From: GWE2-42-39 sp963662895
Lineage (GTDB): Bacteria; Bacteroidota; Bacteroidia; Bacteroidales; Prolixibacteraceae
Length of the DNA: 64,000 nt
NCBI GenBank assembly: GCA_963662895.1
Contig: OY759981.1
Location: 1,860,001-1,924,000, forward strand
Direction: 5' to 3'
Shown: positions 35,117 through 44,650 of the stretch, one piece after another
Numbering within the stretch: the first letter of the stretch is position 1
How the letters are laid out: every line of letters begins with the position of its first letter
Made by a program: the position numbers and the translations under genes
The notes under the pieces: model-generated
Told to the model about the DNA's origin: nothing
What the model saw: only the letters and a program-made list of their open reading frames with translations
Database searches by the model: none

Positions 35117-36835
35117 ATGACATTCGAAGAAACCGGCATCAAGCCGGAATTGATCAAAGCAATCTCAGAGATGGGCTTTGAAGCACCTACTCCTATTCAG
35201 GAAAAGACGATACCTCATTTATTGAATTCGAATCAGGATTTAATCGGGCTGGCCCAGACCGGTACGGGAAAAACAGCGGCGTTTGGCTTACCCATCCTGC
35301 ACCATGCCGACACTGGCGATCGAAATGTACAATCGCTGATTTTATGCCCGACCCGTGAACTTTGCCTGCAAATAAACCGCGACCTGGAAAATTTTTCAAA
35401 ATATATCTCCGGCTTTAAAACCATTGCTGTTTATGGAGGGGCCGACATCGGTAAACAGATCAGGCAGTTGAAAGACGGAGGCCAGATTGTGGTTGGCACA
35501 CCCGGTCGGGTGAATGATCTGCTCAGGCGAAATGTACTGAAGGTAGGCAACATAAAATGGCTGGTGCTCGACGAAGCAGACGAAATGCTGACGATGGGTT
35601 TTAAAGAAGAAATGGATGCCATTTTGGCCAATACCCCGGAAGAAAAGCAAACCCTGTTATTTTCGGCAACTATGCCTGCCGAGATTGCCGAGATGACAGA
35701 CAAATATCTCAAAAACCCGGATAAGATCACAATTGGCAAAAAAAATGCCGGGGCAGAAAATGTTGAGCATCACTATTACGTGGTGCATGCAAAAAACAAG
35801 TATGCCACTTTGAAACGTATCGCTGATAATTACCCCGATTGCTATGCCATTGTTTTTTGCCGTACCCGGATGGATACCAAGGAAGTGGCTGAAAAACTAC
35901 TGGCCGACGGCTATAATGCCGATGCCCTGCACGGGGATCTTTCTCAGGCACAACGCGACCAGGTAATGAATAAGTTCCGCAACAAAAACCTGCAAATACT
36001 GGTGGCTACCGATGTGGCAGCCCGTGGTTTGGATGTAAGCGACCTGAGCCATGTCATCAATTACAGTCTGCCCGACGACCCGGAAATTTATATCCACCGG
36101 AGCGGACGTACCGGACGGGCCGGGAAAAGCGGCATCTCAGTATCTATTCTCCACTTGAAAGAAACAGGAAAAATAAGGCAAATCGAGAAACTTGCCCGCA
36201 AAAAATTCGACCGCTGTATGGTCCCGGAAGGTGATGAGATATGCGAAAAGCAATTGTTCCACCTGATCGATAAAGTGGTAAATGTGGAAACCAACGACAG
36301 CCAAATTGAAAAATATCTTCCGCAGATACATGAAAAGCTGGGACACCTGAACTGGGATGAACTGATGAAAAAGTTCGTTTCCGTTGAGTTCAACCGCTTT
36401 TTGGCATATTACAAAAATGCCCCCGACTTGAATGTCCGGATCGAAGAGAAACAGAAAAGAGAAAACCGGCGAAGCAGAAATATGGTGAACATGTTCATCA
36501 ACGCAGGGAAAAAACATAATCTCTCGGTTACCAGACTGATTGGCATCATCAACGATTATTCGAAACGCAAGGATATTGAAATCGGACGGATCGACATTCA
36601 ACGTAAATTTTCTTTTTTCGAAATTGATGCCAACTACGCCGGACTACTTATCGATAAGCTAAACGGGAACTCTGTTGACGGTTACCTGATCCGGGTTGGG
36701 AGGGTTACCGGGAATTCACCTTCCAATGAATGGCAGGAACAAAACCACTCAAAAGGAACCCGGAAAAGTTCGGGCCGGTATCAGGAACAGAAAAGGAGAA
36801 AACCACAAAAGAACAGAAGCCAGGGGGGATATTAA
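35117..36835 (+). CDS. deaD: DEAD-box ATP-dependent RNA helicase (CsdA/DeaD-like)
   Basis: This 572-aa helicase unwinds RNA in ribosome assembly and cold-shock mRNA handling. Motifs in order are: Q motif (GFEAPTPIQ), I (AQTGTGKT), Ia (PTRELC), II (VLDEADEM), III (FSATMP), IV (IVFCRTR), V (ATDVAARGLDV) and VI (YIHRSGRTGRAGKSG). The C-terminus (about 480-555, RLIGIINDYSKRKDIEIGRI) is the DbpA/CsdA-type RNA-binding domain, followed by a basic tail (KGTRKSSGRYQEQKRRKPQK). Length fits CsdA-like proteins. It has a structured leader of about 105 nt. Confidence 0.94.
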   Translation: MTFEETGIKPELIKAISEMGFEAPTPIQEKTIPHLLNSNQDLIGLAQTGTGKTAAFGLPILHHADTGDRNVQSLILCPTRELCLQINRDLENFSKYISGFKTIAVYGGADIGKQIRQLKDGGQIVVGTPGRVNDLLRRNVLKVGNIKWLVLDEADEMLTMGFKEEMDAILANTPEEKQTLLFSATMPAEIAEMTDKYLKNPDKITIGKKNAGAENVEHHYYVVHAKNKYATLKRIADNYPDCYAIVFCRTRMDTKEVAEKLLADGYNADALHGDLSQAQRDQVMNKFRNKNLQILVATDVAARGLDVSDLSHVINYSLPDDPEIYIHRSGRTGRAGKSGISVSILHLKETGKIRQIEKLARKKFDRCMVPEGDEICEKQLFHLIDKVVNVETNDSQIEKYLPQIHEKLGHLNWDELMKKFVSVEFNRFLAYYKNAPDLNVRIEEKQKRENRRSRNMVNMFINAGKKHNLSVTRLIGIINDYSKRKDIEIGRIDIQRKFSFFEIDANYAGLLIDKLNGNSVDGYLIRVGRVTGNSPSNEWQEQNHSKGTRKSSGRYQEQKRRKPQKNRSQGGY

Positions 36836-36972
36836 ATTTATTATATCTTCTACTCATTTTTTTATATTTTCGGGAAATTTTACAGGATTCACCAATTAGC
36901 CGATAATAACATACAGGCCTTGACGTTACTGTAATTGAACCACAACAGGTACAAAAAAAATGAAGATCTGGT

Positions 36973-38217
36973 ATGAAAAAATATCTTGCGGAAGTTTTAC
37001 TGGTTTCAGTTTCAGCCATACTTTTAGTACTTATTATTTTAAAGAGTGATTTTAGTTCGAGACCGGAAGAAAATGATATAGCAGAGGAGATGGTCGTTGA
37101 ACCGGTATTAAAGTTTGGCCTTCCGGTTGATTCTTTTCAGGTTGAAAGCGGTATTGTCCGGCGTAACCAGAACCTGTCTGATATATTATGCGGCAAGGGG
37201 GTTTCGTACTATGACATTGACTGTATTGCAAGAAGATCGAAACCATTGTTCGATGTCCGGAAAATAAAATACAAAAACCCGTATTACTTTTTTTTGAAAA
37301 ACGACAGCAGCCGGTCGCCTGTATATTTCATTTATGAAATTGATCCGGTTGAATATATGGTTTATCAGTTAAACGACAGCCTTCATGTATACAAGGGGGC
37401 CAAACCAACTTCAACGGTGCTGAGAACAGCTTCAGGGAAGATTAAAAGTTCACTTTGGAACGCAATGACAGGCAATGATATTAACCCGGTACTGGCTCTT
37501 GAATTGTCGGATATTTATGCCTGGACCATTGACTTTTTCGCTATCCGGAAAGGTGATCAGTTCAGGGTCATTTACGAAGAAAACTATGTTGACAGTGTGT
37601 CTGTTGGGATCGGAAAAATATACGCAGTGCTTTTCCATCATATTCAGGATGATTATTATGCCTTTCTGTTTGATCAGGATGGAAGAGAGAGTTATTTTGA
37701 TGAAAGTGGTAAAAGTCTGAAAAAAGCCTTTAGAAAGGCACCTTTACACTTTTCGCGTATTAGTTCGAGGTTCTCGTACAGCCGCTTTCACCCGATCTTA
37801 AGAATCAGGCGGCCTCATTTAGGAATTGACTATGCGGCACCAGGCGGAACCCCGGTCGTTTCCATCGGGGATGGTGTTGTTACCCGTAAAGGCTACCAGG
37901 CAGGTGGAGGGGGAAATTATCTTTATATCAAACATAATTCGGTATACACAACCTGTTATATGCACTTGCGCGGATATGCAAAAGGTATCGCTCCGGGTGT
38001 ACGGGTAAAGCAGGGACAACGGATTGGTTACGTGGGTAAAACCGGCCTGGCGTCAGGCCCTCATCTCGACTTCCGGGTTTTCAGAAACGGATCACCTATG
38101 GACCCCCTGAAGGTTAAATCACCTCCTGTTGAACCGGTAAAACAGGAATATATGCCGGAGTTTACAGCCCTGAAAGATTCTCTCATCAGGGAACTTCAGA
38201 AAATCTCCCTGAATTGA
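36973..38217 (+). CDS. M23-family (LytM) peptidoglycan endopeptidase
   Basis: This 414-aa protein has an N-terminal membrane anchor (about 5-24, LAEVLLVSVSAILLVLIILK) and a middle OapA/LysM-like region. A C-terminal M23 domain (about 270-380) has the zinc ligands in PHLGIDYAAPGGTPV (His, Asp) and GPHLDFRVF (HxD), plus CYMHLRGYAKG with the catalytic His. The active site is complete, so it should cut peptide cross-links in the cell wall during growth or division. It lies 137 nt after the helicase gene on the same strand, with no clear functional link. Confidence 0.92.
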   Translation: MKKYLAEVLLVSVSAILLVLIILKSDFSSRPEENDIAEEMVVEPVLKFGLPVDSFQVESGIVRRNQNLSDILCGKGVSYYDIDCIARRSKPLFDVRKIKYKNPYYFFLKNDSSRSPVYFIYEIDPVEYMVYQLNDSLHVYKGAKPTSTVLRTASGKIKSSLWNAMTGNDINPVLALELSDIYAWTIDFFAIRKGDQFRVIYEENYVDSVSVGIGKIYAVLFHHIQDDYYAFLFDQDGRESYFDESGKSLKKAFRKAPLHFSRISSRFSYSRFHPILRIRRPHLGIDYAAPGGTPVVSIGDGVVTRKGYQAGGGGNYLYIKHNSVYTTCYMHLRGYAKGIAPGVRVKQGQRIGYVGKTGLASGPHLDFRVFRNGSPMDPLKVKSPPVEPVKQEYMPEFTALKDSLIRELQKISLN

Positions 38218-38581
38218 ACCATTTATTTTTCGTGGACTGACCAATTCATAAAAAAGTAGTCTTATCATTTTTAGCTGTTTAGGTTGATATTTAACTGCAT
38301 TGTTCTTATTTTAGAAGCTAAATTAATTAACCTGCTTGTTATCTCTTTGTCAGTGTTCGGGAAAATATTCTTTCAGGTTGATTAATGTTTCAGCCAATTA
38401 TCAACGGTAATAAAATCCGGGAAATGAGAACCGATACAGAAAGTTACGTCCTGCCTGATTCTGCTTAATTATACCGGAATTGCTGTATGATCACCTTAAA
38501 ATGGGTTTCACTAATGATGCAGGATAGGGTTCATTCATCTCCAATACATGGCTGATTTCATAGGGCTATAAAATTTAATAA
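38218..38581. other. Intergenic gap before the ABC operon
   Basis: This 364-bp stretch has no supported gene, strong hairpin or consensus promoter that I could find. It probably holds the promoter of the ABC operon. Confidence 0.4.
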
Positions 38582-39595
38582 ATGAAACAGGTATCTAAAC
38601 TCACCCGGGGGATCATTGGATTGATAATTGCAGCGATGATTTTGCTGGTTTCGGATTTTTCAAACCGGCAAACCCGGGATAATACTAATAAAATAGTACC
38701 CGGGAAAAAGTTAAAGTTTTGTTTGGCACATTATGTCGATAGTCCTAATTCAGAAAATTGCCAGGATGGTATCTTTCAGGGGTTAAAAGATATGGGGCTT
38801 GAAGAAGGGATTCATTTTACGCTTCGGATTTTCAATGCTCAGGGAGATATTTCCTCTTTGAACAGCATTGCCGGAACCATTAGTTCTTCGAAATGGGATT
38901 TGATTTTTGCAACATCGACTCCTACAATCCAGGCTCTTTCCCAAAAGGTAAAGAATATGCCTGTTGTTTTCACCAACGTAGGAGACCCTGTAAAAGCAGG
39001 GTTGGGCGAATCGTTTGAAAAGCATAATCCGGGAATGACAGGAGTTTCAACCATGAGCGATTTTAATGGCATGACGAAGATGATCAAGGTCATTCATCCT
39101 AATGCCCAAAGGATCGGGACTATTTTTACCCCGGCTGAAATTAATTCGGTTGCATATAAAGAAAGACTGGAAGAGGCTGCCGTTGCCCATAATCTGGAAC
39201 TGGTTGCTGTACCGGCAAATACTGCCACCGAAGTTTATGATGCTGCTGTTTCCCTTTCGCTGAAGAATATTGATGCTTTTTGCCAGATTTCGGACAACCT
39301 GACTGCCAGTTGCAGTTCATCAATCATCAAGGTCTCGCGGAACAGTAAAATACCCTATTATGCGTTTATCACCAAACAGGTTGCCCAGGGGGCCATTGCT
39401 GCTGCTGCACGCGATTATTTTCAGGCAGGGTATGATGTAGCTGTTATGGGAAAACGGATATTGGATGGAGAAAACCCTGCCTCGATCCCGTATCAGTACG
39501 TTACCAAAACTGTTTATACCATCAATGAAGAAGCTGCTGCTTTTTTTAATGTGACTATCCCCAAAAGTGTTATGAATAAGGCAAAGCATAAATAA
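38582..39595 (+). CDS. ABC transporter substrate-binding protein (PF04392-type), membrane-anchored
   Basis: This 337-aa protein resembles the ABC_sub_bind (TrpX/YtrF-like) family: two Rossmann-type lobes with LKFCLAHYVDSPNSENCQDG, DLIFATSTPTIQALSQKV, MPVVFTNVGDPVKAGLG, HPNAQRIGTIFTPAEINSVA and AVMGKRILDGENPASIPYQY. The N-terminus has a hydrophobic helix (about 8-26) but no lipobox Cys, so it is probably held in the inner membrane by an uncleaved anchor. It is the first gene of a five-gene importer operon. Relatives bind aromatic amino acids or other small molecules, but the ligand here is unknown. Confidence 0.85.
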   Translation: MKQVSKLTRGIIGLIIAAMILLVSDFSNRQTRDNTNKIVPGKKLKFCLAHYVDSPNSENCQDGIFQGLKDMGLEEGIHFTLRIFNAQGDISSLNSIAGTISSSKWDLIFATSTPTIQALSQKVKNMPVVFTNVGDPVKAGLGESFEKHNPGMTGVSTMSDFNGMTKMIKVIHPNAQRIGTIFTPAEINSVAYKERLEEAAVAHNLELVAVPANTATEVYDAAVSLSLKNIDAFCQISDNLTASCSSSIIKVSRNSKIPYYAFITKQVAQGAIAAAARDYFQAGYDVAVMGKRILDGENPASIPYQYVTKTVYTINEEAAAFFNVTIPKSVMNKAKHK

Positions 39596-39607
39596 AAAAA
39601 TCCGAAT

Positions 39608-40825
39608 ATGAAGAATAAGCTTGATATAAGAAAGAGCATTTCAAATAAGTATACATTGCTGGAACTTGACGGACGTTTGGATGCCAACTGGGCAGGACAT
39701 CTGGACGACTATATAAATTCGCTGGTCAGGGATGGTTCGTATGATCTCTCGCTTGACTTGTCGAACGTGCAGTATATAAGTTCAGCCGGGATCAGGATAC
39801 TGGTCGGGCAATATAAAAAGCTACATAAAATTGGTGGTTCTTTTTATCTTTCTGCTCTTTCAAAAGGGGTAAGGGATATTCTGGAAATGGTGGGAATGGT
39901 GGAAACTCTCACCCAAAAGCCCAAAACAGAAGATTCGGAACAGGAACCAGTTTCAGGAACTATTGAAAAATTCGGATACCGGTTTGAGAACAGCAAACTG
40001 GCAGATGGTGATTCCATGAAGGTTACTGTTACCGGTGATCCTAAACTGGTCCGAACATCAGCCTTTGAAAAAAAGCATAATCAAAAAATCAGTTTCGGAG
40101 AAAATAAATTCGGGCTTGGCCTTGGTGCGTTGGGGAGCGGGTTCGACGATTGCAAAAACCGTTACGGCGAATTTATAGCCTTGGGTGATGCACTGGCTTA
40201 CATGCCGACTGATGGCTCAAAAGTCCCTGACTATTCCATGAAATCGGGACGTTTAATTCCTGAGATTAATGCCCTTTATGCCTTGCTGGCCGAGGGGTCA
40301 TTCTCTAATATAATGGCATTTAACCCGGCAGAAGGCAATCGGTCGATTGTTCTAAGTAACCTGATTGAGTTAATTATGGAAACCTCGGGAAGAGATCATG
40401 TTGTTTTGCTGATGATTGCCGAGAGTGACGGTCTGGTTGGACTAGGTTTGAACAAGAGCCCGTTAAACGGTGAATCTCCTTTTGAATTTCCGGCAGTAAA
40501 AGAGTTTGTAAATTTTACAACAGAACCGGCCTACAGCAAAATGATAACCGTTTCGTTTGGCTATCTGGCAAAGAACGCTGCGGCACCATTCAGTGATTTC
40601 TTGCGGCCTGTAAAGCCCGGATCAGAAATCAGCGGGCACATTCATACGGCTGTTTTTCCGTATCAGCCGCTTAAAAAGTCAACCACCGATTTCCGGCAGG
40701 GGATCAACAGCCTGTTCCTAAATTCGGAAGTACAAGACATCCTTCACCTGACGAATGACAGCCGTGAAATTAACGGATTGGGAGAAAGCAGGTTTAAACA
40801 GGGTTACTGCTGGATCGGAAAATAG
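39608..40825 (+). CDS. STAS-domain protein with large uncharacterised C-terminal domain
   Basis: This 405-aa protein has an N-terminal STAS (SpoIIAA-like) domain (about 8-105): LDGRLDANWAGHLDDYINSL, then LDLSNVQYISSAGIRILVGQ, with the phosphorylatable-type Ser in ISSAG. Residues about 125-400 form a domain I do not recognise, with SFGENKFGLGLGALGSGFDD and DHVVLLMIAESDGLVGLGLN. No signal peptide or membrane helix is seen, so it is cytoplasmic. Its place between a substrate-binding protein and the permease suggests that it regulates the transporter, or switches in response to transport. Confidence 0.8.
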   Translation: MKNKLDIRKSISNKYTLLELDGRLDANWAGHLDDYINSLVRDGSYDLSLDLSNVQYISSAGIRILVGQYKKLHKIGGSFYLSALSKGVRDILEMVGMVETLTQKPKTEDSEQEPVSGTIEKFGYRFENSKLADGDSMKVTVTGDPKLVRTSAFEKKHNQKISFGENKFGLGLGALGSGFDDCKNRYGEFIALGDALAYMPTDGSKVPDYSMKSGRLIPEINALYALLAEGSFSNIMAFNPAEGNRSIVLSNLIELIMETSGRDHVVLLMIAESDGLVGLGLNKSPLNGESPFEFPAVKEFVNFTTEPAYSKMITVSFGYLAKNAAAPFSDFLRPVKPGSEISGHIHTAVFPYQPLKKSTTDFRQGINSLFLNSEVQDILHLTNDSREINGLGESRFKQGYCWIGK

Positions 40826-40853
40826 TTATCAGTAAAAACAAACGATATCAGAT

Positions 40854-41783
40854 ATGGCACTATTAATCGGATCATTAACTATTGGACTAATACTGACGCT
40901 TTTGGCGTTCGGGATATTTATCAGTTTCAGGATTTTCGATTTCCCTGATATTACAGCGGAAGGTTCATTTACTTTTGGGGCCGCATTGGCAGCCTCATTA
41001 ATTGTGATGGGTATGAATCCCCTGCTGGCTTCTGCAATTGCCTTTTTGGGAGGTTGTTTCGCCGGGGCAATCACCGGGATCTTACACACTCGTTTTAAAA
41101 TCAACCCCTTGCTGGCAGGTATTTTGGTAATGACAGCCCTTTATTCCGTTAATCTGCATGTAATGGGGAAAAGTAATATCCCATTACTTTCGGAAACAAG
41201 TATTTTTACCTGGATCGAAGAATTTTCGGATAAAATTTCCGGAGCACAAAAGATGGTGAACCTGATTGGCTGGCAGGTAGATGTGAAAGATTTGTGGATC
41301 CTGTTTTTCTGCTTTCTGATTATCATCATTATCAGTATTATATTATGGTGGTTCTTCAGAACCAATATAGGAACAGCCATGCGAGCAACCGGAGATAACG
41401 GGCAAATGATACGGGCATTGGGGGTAAATACTAAAACAATGATTGTACTGGGCATTGCATTATCCAATGGTTTTATTGCTCTCTCCGGAGCTTTTTTAGC
41501 ACAATACCAGGGATTTGCCGATGTGCAAATGGGCATTGGAATGCTTGTCTGGGGGCTTGCAAGTGTGATCATTGGAGAAGCTCTGATTTCTGAACCAAAT
41601 CTTGGGCTTCTTATCGCAGGCGCCATTATTGGCTCTGTTTTATTCCGCTTGCTGGTTGCCATTGCGCTTAGCTGGGGAATGAACCCAAACGACCTGAAAC
41701 TGATCACTGCATTATTTGTATTTATAGCACTTGTCCTGCCCGGGATCATGAAATATAAACGAAAAATTACAGTAAGGAGTTAG
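40854..41783 (+). CDS. ABC transporter permease (branched-chain/BPD_transp_2 type)
   Basis: This 309-aa membrane protein has eight or nine helices (for example SLTIGLILTLLAFGIFISF at the start, then SLIVMGMNPLLASAIAFLGG and ALFVFIALVLPGIMKYKR at the end). It carries the family segment GTAMRATGDNGQMIRALGVN, followed by ALSNGFIALSGAFLAQYQGF. It matches the permease type that works with PF04392 substrate-binding proteins. It lies 28 nt after the STAS gene and 3 nt before the ATPase gene. Confidence 0.92.
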   Translation: MALLIGSLTIGLILTLLAFGIFISFRIFDFPDITAEGSFTFGAALAASLIVMGMNPLLASAIAFLGGCFAGAITGILHTRFKINPLLAGILVMTALYSVNLHVMGKSNIPLLSETSIFTWIEEFSDKISGAQKMVNLIGWQVDVKDLWILFFCFLIIIIISIILWWFFRTNIGTAMRATGDNGQMIRALGVNTKTMIVLGIALSNGFIALSGAFLAQYQGFADVQMGIGMLVWGLASVIIGEALISEPNLGLLIAGAIIGSVLFRLLVAIALSWGMNPNDLKLITALFVFIALVLPGIMKYKRKITVRS

Positions 41784-41786
41784 CTT

Positions 41787-42599
41787 ATGTTACAGGTAGA
41801 AAATATAATAAAAATTTTTAACCCCGGTACCGTAAACGAGGTGAAAGCATTGCAGGGAGTTAGTTTTGATATTGAAGATGGTAGTTTTGTCTGTGTGCTG
41901 GGGACCAATGGATCCGGAAAATCAACAGCCTTAAATGCCGTGGCCGGAACGTTTCTCATTGACAGCGGTAAAATTATTTTGGATGGAGTGGATATTTCGA
42001 AATGGACCGAGTCGAAACGGGCAAAATACATTGGCAGGGTTTTTCAAAATCCGTTTAGTGGAACAGCTCCGGGAATGAGTATTGCAGAAAACCTGTCCCT
42101 GGCATCGAAACGGGGACAGAAAAGAGGGTTTGGATGGGGATTGTCTTCTTCTCTGATCAAAGAATTCAAGGAAAAGGTAAAGCCATTGAAAATGGGTTTG
42201 GAAGACCGTCTGGAAAACCCGATTGGAAAACTATCCGGTGGACAGCGTCAGGCTTTAACATTACTGATGGCAACATGGCTAAAACCGAAACTTTTATTGC
42301 TTGATGAGCATACCGCAGCACTCGATCCGAAGACAGCCCATAAAGTGATTGAACTGACCGATAAGATAATTACTGAAAATAAACTGACAACGCTCATGGT
42401 AACTCATTCCATGCAACAGGCCGTAAACCTGGGCGACCGTATTATCATGATGCACCAGGGGAAAGTGGCATACGACATAAAAGGAGAAGACAAAAAACGC
42501 CTGAAAGTAAACGACCTGCTTGCCCTCTTTGATGAAATCCGCCGGAAAGATCAGGTTGACAGTGAAGTCGCTGAATTAATTGCAGCAAATTATGTGTAA
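41787..42599 (+). CDS. ABC transporter ATP-binding protein
   Basis: This 270-aa ATPase has Walker A GTNGSGKST (about residues 38-46), Q-loop FQNPFSGT, signature LSGGQRQ, Walker B LLLLDEHTAALD and the switch His in MVTHSMQQA. It powers the permease encoded 3 nt upstream. The Walker B Glu and all nucleotide motifs are intact. It is followed by the second substrate-binding protein gene. Confidence 0.96.
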   Translation: MLQVENIIKIFNPGTVNEVKALQGVSFDIEDGSFVCVLGTNGSGKSTALNAVAGTFLIDSGKIILDGVDISKWTESKRAKYIGRVFQNPFSGTAPGMSIAENLSLASKRGQKRGFGWGLSSSLIKEFKEKVKPLKMGLEDRLENPIGKLSGGQRQALTLLMATWLKPKLLLLDEHTAALDPKTAHKVIELTDKIITENKLTTLMVTHSMQQAVNLGDRIIMMHQGKVAYDIKGEDKKRLKVNDLLALFDEIRRKDQVDSEVAELIAANYV

Positions 42600-42619
42600 T
42601 GATTTTAACCTGAACGATT

Positions 42620-43642
42620 ATGAAAATCAAAATAATTTTAAAGCCCCTGCTGTTTTTACTTGTTGTTGCTACTGTTCTCCTTTTTTCTGATTTGGACAAC
42701 CGGGAGACAAACCGGAACTCAAAAGAGAAATACAGGATTGCCATATTCCGTTTTAACTCGAACCAGATATTGGAAACGACTGAAGCCGGGATTTTAGAAT
42801 CAATCAAAAAGACGGATTTGTATAAAAACAATCAAATTGAGATTACCCGTTACAATCCTGAAGGTGATATGCCAACAGCCAATATGGTAGCAATAACTAT
42901 TGTAAATGAGCAATATGATCTGGTTATTTCAATCAGTACACCTGCTTTGCAAATTATGGCCAATGCCAATAAAGAAGGCATTGTTACTCATGTGTTCTGT
43001 GCTGTAACCGATCCGTTTAGTGCCGGTGTCGGAATAACAGGTCCGGGAGGAGATGAACATCCCAGGCATTTGGTTGGAATCGGAACTTTTCAGCCGGTCG
43101 AAGGAATTTTCAGAATTGCCAAACGGATGAAACCTGATCTTTCGAAAGTGGGGGTTGTTTGGTGTACCAGCGAGACATGTTCTGAAGCCTGTGTCAGGAA
43201 GGCACGGAAAATTTGTAAGGAATTGAACATTGAACTCCTTGAAATGGGGGTTGAATCAGTTACCCAGGTTTACGAAACGGCAATCTCCTTAACTCAGAAA
43301 GGAGTTGAGGCCCTTTGGATTGGCGGGGATAATGTCGTTGAATCGGCCATTGATATGTATGTTGAGGCCGGTATGAAAGCCCATATCCCGGTTATGACCA
43401 ATAATCCGGATCATGTCGATAAAAAAGGGATGATCAATCTGGGTGCAAATTATCTCAAGGTTGGTGAACTGGCAGGAGAAATGGCCATCGAACTGCTCCA
43501 GGGAAAACCAACAAACAGTATAGAGATTAAAAATATTGCTCCGGAACTGCTAACGATTAACGAATCGGTATTAAAAGAAATAAAAGATAACTGGCATATC
43601 CCTGAAGATGTCAGGAATATGTCAGCACGTATTATTCAATAA
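42620..43642 (+). CDS. Second ABC substrate-binding protein (PF04392-type), membrane-anchored
   Basis: This 340-aa protein is a diverged paralogue of the product at 38582. It shares the N-terminal anchor and the following FSDLDNRETN (compare VSDFSNRQTR). Family blocks include DLVISISTPALQIMANANKE, GIVTHVFCAVTDPFSAGVG, MKPDLSKVGVVWCTSETCSE and GKPTNSIEIKNIAPELLTIN. It lacks a lipobox Cys. Two binding proteins in one importer operon suggest two ligands or two affinities. The gene ends 2 nt from the convergent purN. Confidence 0.87.
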   Translation: MKIKIILKPLLFLLVVATVLLFSDLDNRETNRNSKEKYRIAIFRFNSNQILETTEAGILESIKKTDLYKNNQIEITRYNPEGDMPTANMVAITIVNEQYDLVISISTPALQIMANANKEGIVTHVFCAVTDPFSAGVGITGPGGDEHPRHLVGIGTFQPVEGIFRIAKRMKPDLSKVGVVWCTSETCSEACVRKARKICKELNIELLEMGVESVTQVYETAISLTQKGVEALWIGGDNVVESAIDMYVEAGMKAHIPVMTNNPDHVDKKGMINLGANYLKVGELAGEMAIELLQGKPTNSIEIKNIAPELLTINESVLKEIKDNWHIPEDVRNMSARIIQ

Positions 43643-43644
43643 AA

Positions 43645-44208
43645 TTAAAGTTCGTCCAAAACCTCCTGAATAACCCTTGGATAATGCTCGTATTCCAATT
43701 CGTGTACTTTCGCTGCAACATCTTCAGGACTGTCGCCGGGGGCAATTGCACATTTGGCCTGAAAAATAATATCTCCTGCATCGTAATGTTCATTAACACG
43801 ATGAATGGTAATACCTGATACTTTATCTTTATTAGCGACTACTGCTTTATGTACATGCATGCCGTACATTCCCTTACCGCCGTATTTGGGAAGCAGGGCA
43901 GGATGTATATTAATAATAGGAAACAATTCAGTAAGATAAACAGGTACCAGCCACAAGAAGCCGGCCAGCACGATCAAATCTACTTTCCGCTCGTCAAGGG
44001 CTTCAATAATATCGTTGCTTCGATAAAAAGTTTCACGGTCGAAAGTAAAAGTTTCAATCCCCAGTTTTTCTGCCCTGATAAGCGCATAAGCATCTTCCCT
44101 GTTCGACCATAATGAGTCGACTACCACGTTCTTGCTCAGGGCAAAGTATTCAATAATACGCTGAGCATTGGTACCCGATCCGGAAGCAAAAATAGCAATT
44201 CGTTTCAT
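43645..44208 (-). CDS. purN: Phosphoribosylglycinamide formyltransferase PurN
   Basis: This 187-aa enzyme transfers a formyl group from 10-formyl-THF to GAR, the third step of purine synthesis. It has the N-terminal substrate loop FASGSGTNAQRI, folate-site segment NIHPALLPKYGGKGMYGMHV (catalytic Asn and His) and TIHRVNEHYDAGDIIFQAKC with the catalytic Asp. Length is normal. It is transcribed divergently from acpP and convergent with the ABC operon. Confidence 0.96.
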   Translation of the reverse strand: MKRIAIFASGSGTNAQRIIEYFALSKNVVVDSLWSNREDAYALIRAEKLGIETFTFDRETFYRSNDIIEALDERKVDLIVLAGFLWLVPVYLTELFPIINIHPALLPKYGGKGMYGMHVHKAVVANKDKVSGITIHRVNEHYDAGDIIFQAKCAIAPGDSPEDVAAKVHELEYEHYPRVIQEVLDEL

Positions 44209-44254
44209 TCAAAAATAAATTTAAAAAATACGTAGAATATTTGAATAAATAGTT

Positions 44255-44262
44255 CAAATATA
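44255..44262 (-). promoter_or_regulatory. -7 promoter element of purN
   Basis: On the minus strand the sequence is TATATTTG, an exact TAnnTTTG match 46 nt upstream of the ATG. The nearest -33 TTTG is slightly far (about 26 nt). Confidence 0.45.
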
Positions 44263-44315
44263 GCCAGGTTTAACATTTTTTAGCGTTTCAAACAAACACA
44301 ATATTTCAATTTTAT

Positions 44316-44347
44316 TTTGAAATATCAGGCGTAAATTTATTACTTTG
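44316..44347 (+). promoter_or_regulatory. Promoter of acpP
   Basis: TTTG at 44316-44319 and TACTTTG at 44341-44347 are 21 nt apart, in the Bacteroidota -33/-7 arrangement. The start codon is 47 nt downstream of the -7 box. Confidence 0.6.
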
Positions 44348-44394
44348 CACCGAATTTTTTGAAACAAATTGAATATTAACCAAAATTTAGAACT

Positions 44395-44631
44395 ATGTCT
44401 GACGTTGCAGCTAAAGTAAAAGCAATTATTGTTGACAAATTAGGTGTTGATGAAAGTGAAGTTACAAACGAAGCATCATTTACAAATGATTTAGGTGCTG
44501 ATTCACTTGACACTGTTGAATTAATCATGGAATTTGAAAAAGAATTCGATTTGGCTATTCCAGACGATCAAGCTGAAAAAATTTCTACAGTAGGCGAAGC
44601 CATTGCTCATATCGAAGCAAACTTAAAGTAA
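44395..44631 (+). CDS. acpP: Acyl carrier protein AcpP
   Basis: This 78-aa acidic four-helix protein carries fatty acid intermediates on a phosphopantetheine arm. The attachment motif LGADSLDTVELIMEFEKEF (Ser at about 40) is intact. It is followed 19 nt later by fabF, the usual pairing, and has its own promoter in the gap to the divergent purN. Length is exactly typical. Confidence 0.98.
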   Translation: MSDVAAKVKAIIVDKLGVDESEVTNEASFTNDLGADSLDTVELIMEFEKEFDLAIPDDQAEKISTVGEAIAHIEANLK

Positions 44632-44650
44632 ATCAATAACTTTTTTATTT

